From: Alphaproteobacteria bacterium
GTDB taxonomy: Bacteria > Myxococcota_A > UBA796 > UBA2385
Length of the DNA: 28,955 nucleotides
Assembly: GCA_020632755.1 (NCBI GenBank)
Contig: JACKEY010000029.1
Location: 1 to 28,955 of the forward strand
Reading direction: 5' to 3'
Positions 28,752-28,955 of this stretch are shown here, piece after piece. Position 1 is the stretch's first letter. Each line of letters opens with the position of its first letter. The position numbers and the translations under genes are program-made. The notes beneath the pieces are model-generated. The model was not told the DNA's origin. It ran no database searches and saw nothing but the letters and a program-made list of their open reading frames with translations.

Positions 28752-28955
28752 CGCTGCGGGGCGATGCCGAGGGCACGGCAGCCGTCAGGTCCCCTGGTTT
28801 CGCAACCGGTCGCGGGCAGGTCCCCTGGTTTCGCAACCGGCCGCCGGCAGGTCTCCCGGATCGGTCAGGAACGCGGGCCGACCAGGATGCCAGAGCGGCG
28901 CGATTGCTGGACTTGCGCGATCGGCCTCCGCGCCGCAGGGCCCGGCTGTTGCGAA
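28752..28955. other. Intergenic tail holding tandem repeats
   Basis: A gene-free stretch to the end of the window as far as I can tell. It holds the two 24-base tandem copies described next and a third diverged start at 28848. Minus-strand frames stay open to the window edge, so a gene from beyond 28955 could end here. I cannot tell that from chance in this composition. Confidence 0.4.
28786..28840. repeat. Two 24-base direct repeats at 31-base spacing
   Basis: Positions 28786-28809 and 28817-28840 are identical (CAGGTCCCCTGG, then TTTCGCAACCGG). A third partial copy begins at 28848 (CAGGTC) on the same 31-base period and then diverges. Each unit contains GGTT-TCGC-AACC, which can fold back. 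The window ends in GTTGCGAA, the inverse of the repeat core TTCGCAAC, so an inverted copy may follow. These could be the edge of a mobile element, a dispersed repeat or protein-binding iterons. Confidence 0.7.

Noticed and set aside
28786..28955. CRISPR array at the window end
   Set aside because: The copies are 24 bases with only 7-base spacers, and the third copy decays at once; this is a short tandem repeat.

Overview
This is a very G+C-rich window (about 70-75% by eye) from a Gram-negative bacterium, most likely a Myxococcota-type (former Deltaproteobacteria) lineage. The assignment is inferred from five secreted proteins ending in a Cys cluster, a hydrophobic helix and an Arg run (MYXO-CTERM-like), DTG-rich mature N-termini, MopE-like Asp/Cys metal-binding motifs, an effector-associated-domain protein, several lipoproteins and a predicted outer-membrane protein.

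Region 1 (1-6035, minus strand) is a tryptophan operon read trpL-trpE-trpG-trpD-trpC(F)-trpB, with trpB cut by the window edge. Every junction overlaps by 1-8 bases. Upstream of trpE there is a complete attenuator: a TTGACA promoter, a 27-residue leader peptide with four consecutive Trp codons, a possible antiterminator pairing and a GC stem followed by five U.

Region 2 (6080-13011, plus) holds five exported, surface-type proteins. Two gene pairs are tandem duplicates of each other, and the fifth gene fuses parts of both families. Region 3 (13028-16656) has an EAD1-like/TM/SH3-like protein, a convergent endonuclease/exonuclease/phosphatase-family protein with a coupled small lipoprotein, and a predicted outer-membrane protein.

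Region 4 (16672-21681, plus) is a compact four-gene operon with its own promoter: an unrecognised 436-residue soluble protein, a MurG-like GT-B glycosyltransferase with a long extra C-terminal region, a radical SAM/SPASM protein and a second radical SAM protein. It is the best candidate in the window for an undescribed pathway. Region 5 (21726-24057) is a nitrilase-fold protein with a large unknown N-terminal part, then an 83-residue unknown protein. Codon use looks different from the neighbours and the segment lies between two 14-base direct repeats.

Region 6 (24047-27076) has an alpha/beta hydrolase with an extra C-terminal domain divergent from a lipoprotein-like gene, followed by a second lipoprotein. 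Region 7 (27105-28751) is purE-purK for the AIR-to-CAIR step of purine synthesis. The last 200 bases hold 31-base-period tandem repeats.

A separate, window-wide signal is that CTAG is almost absent (8 found by eye), yet six of the eight form three copies of the palindrome CTAGC-N3-GCTAG, all inside genes and all in the same reading frame. I saw no rRNA, tRNA, CRISPR array or transposase.
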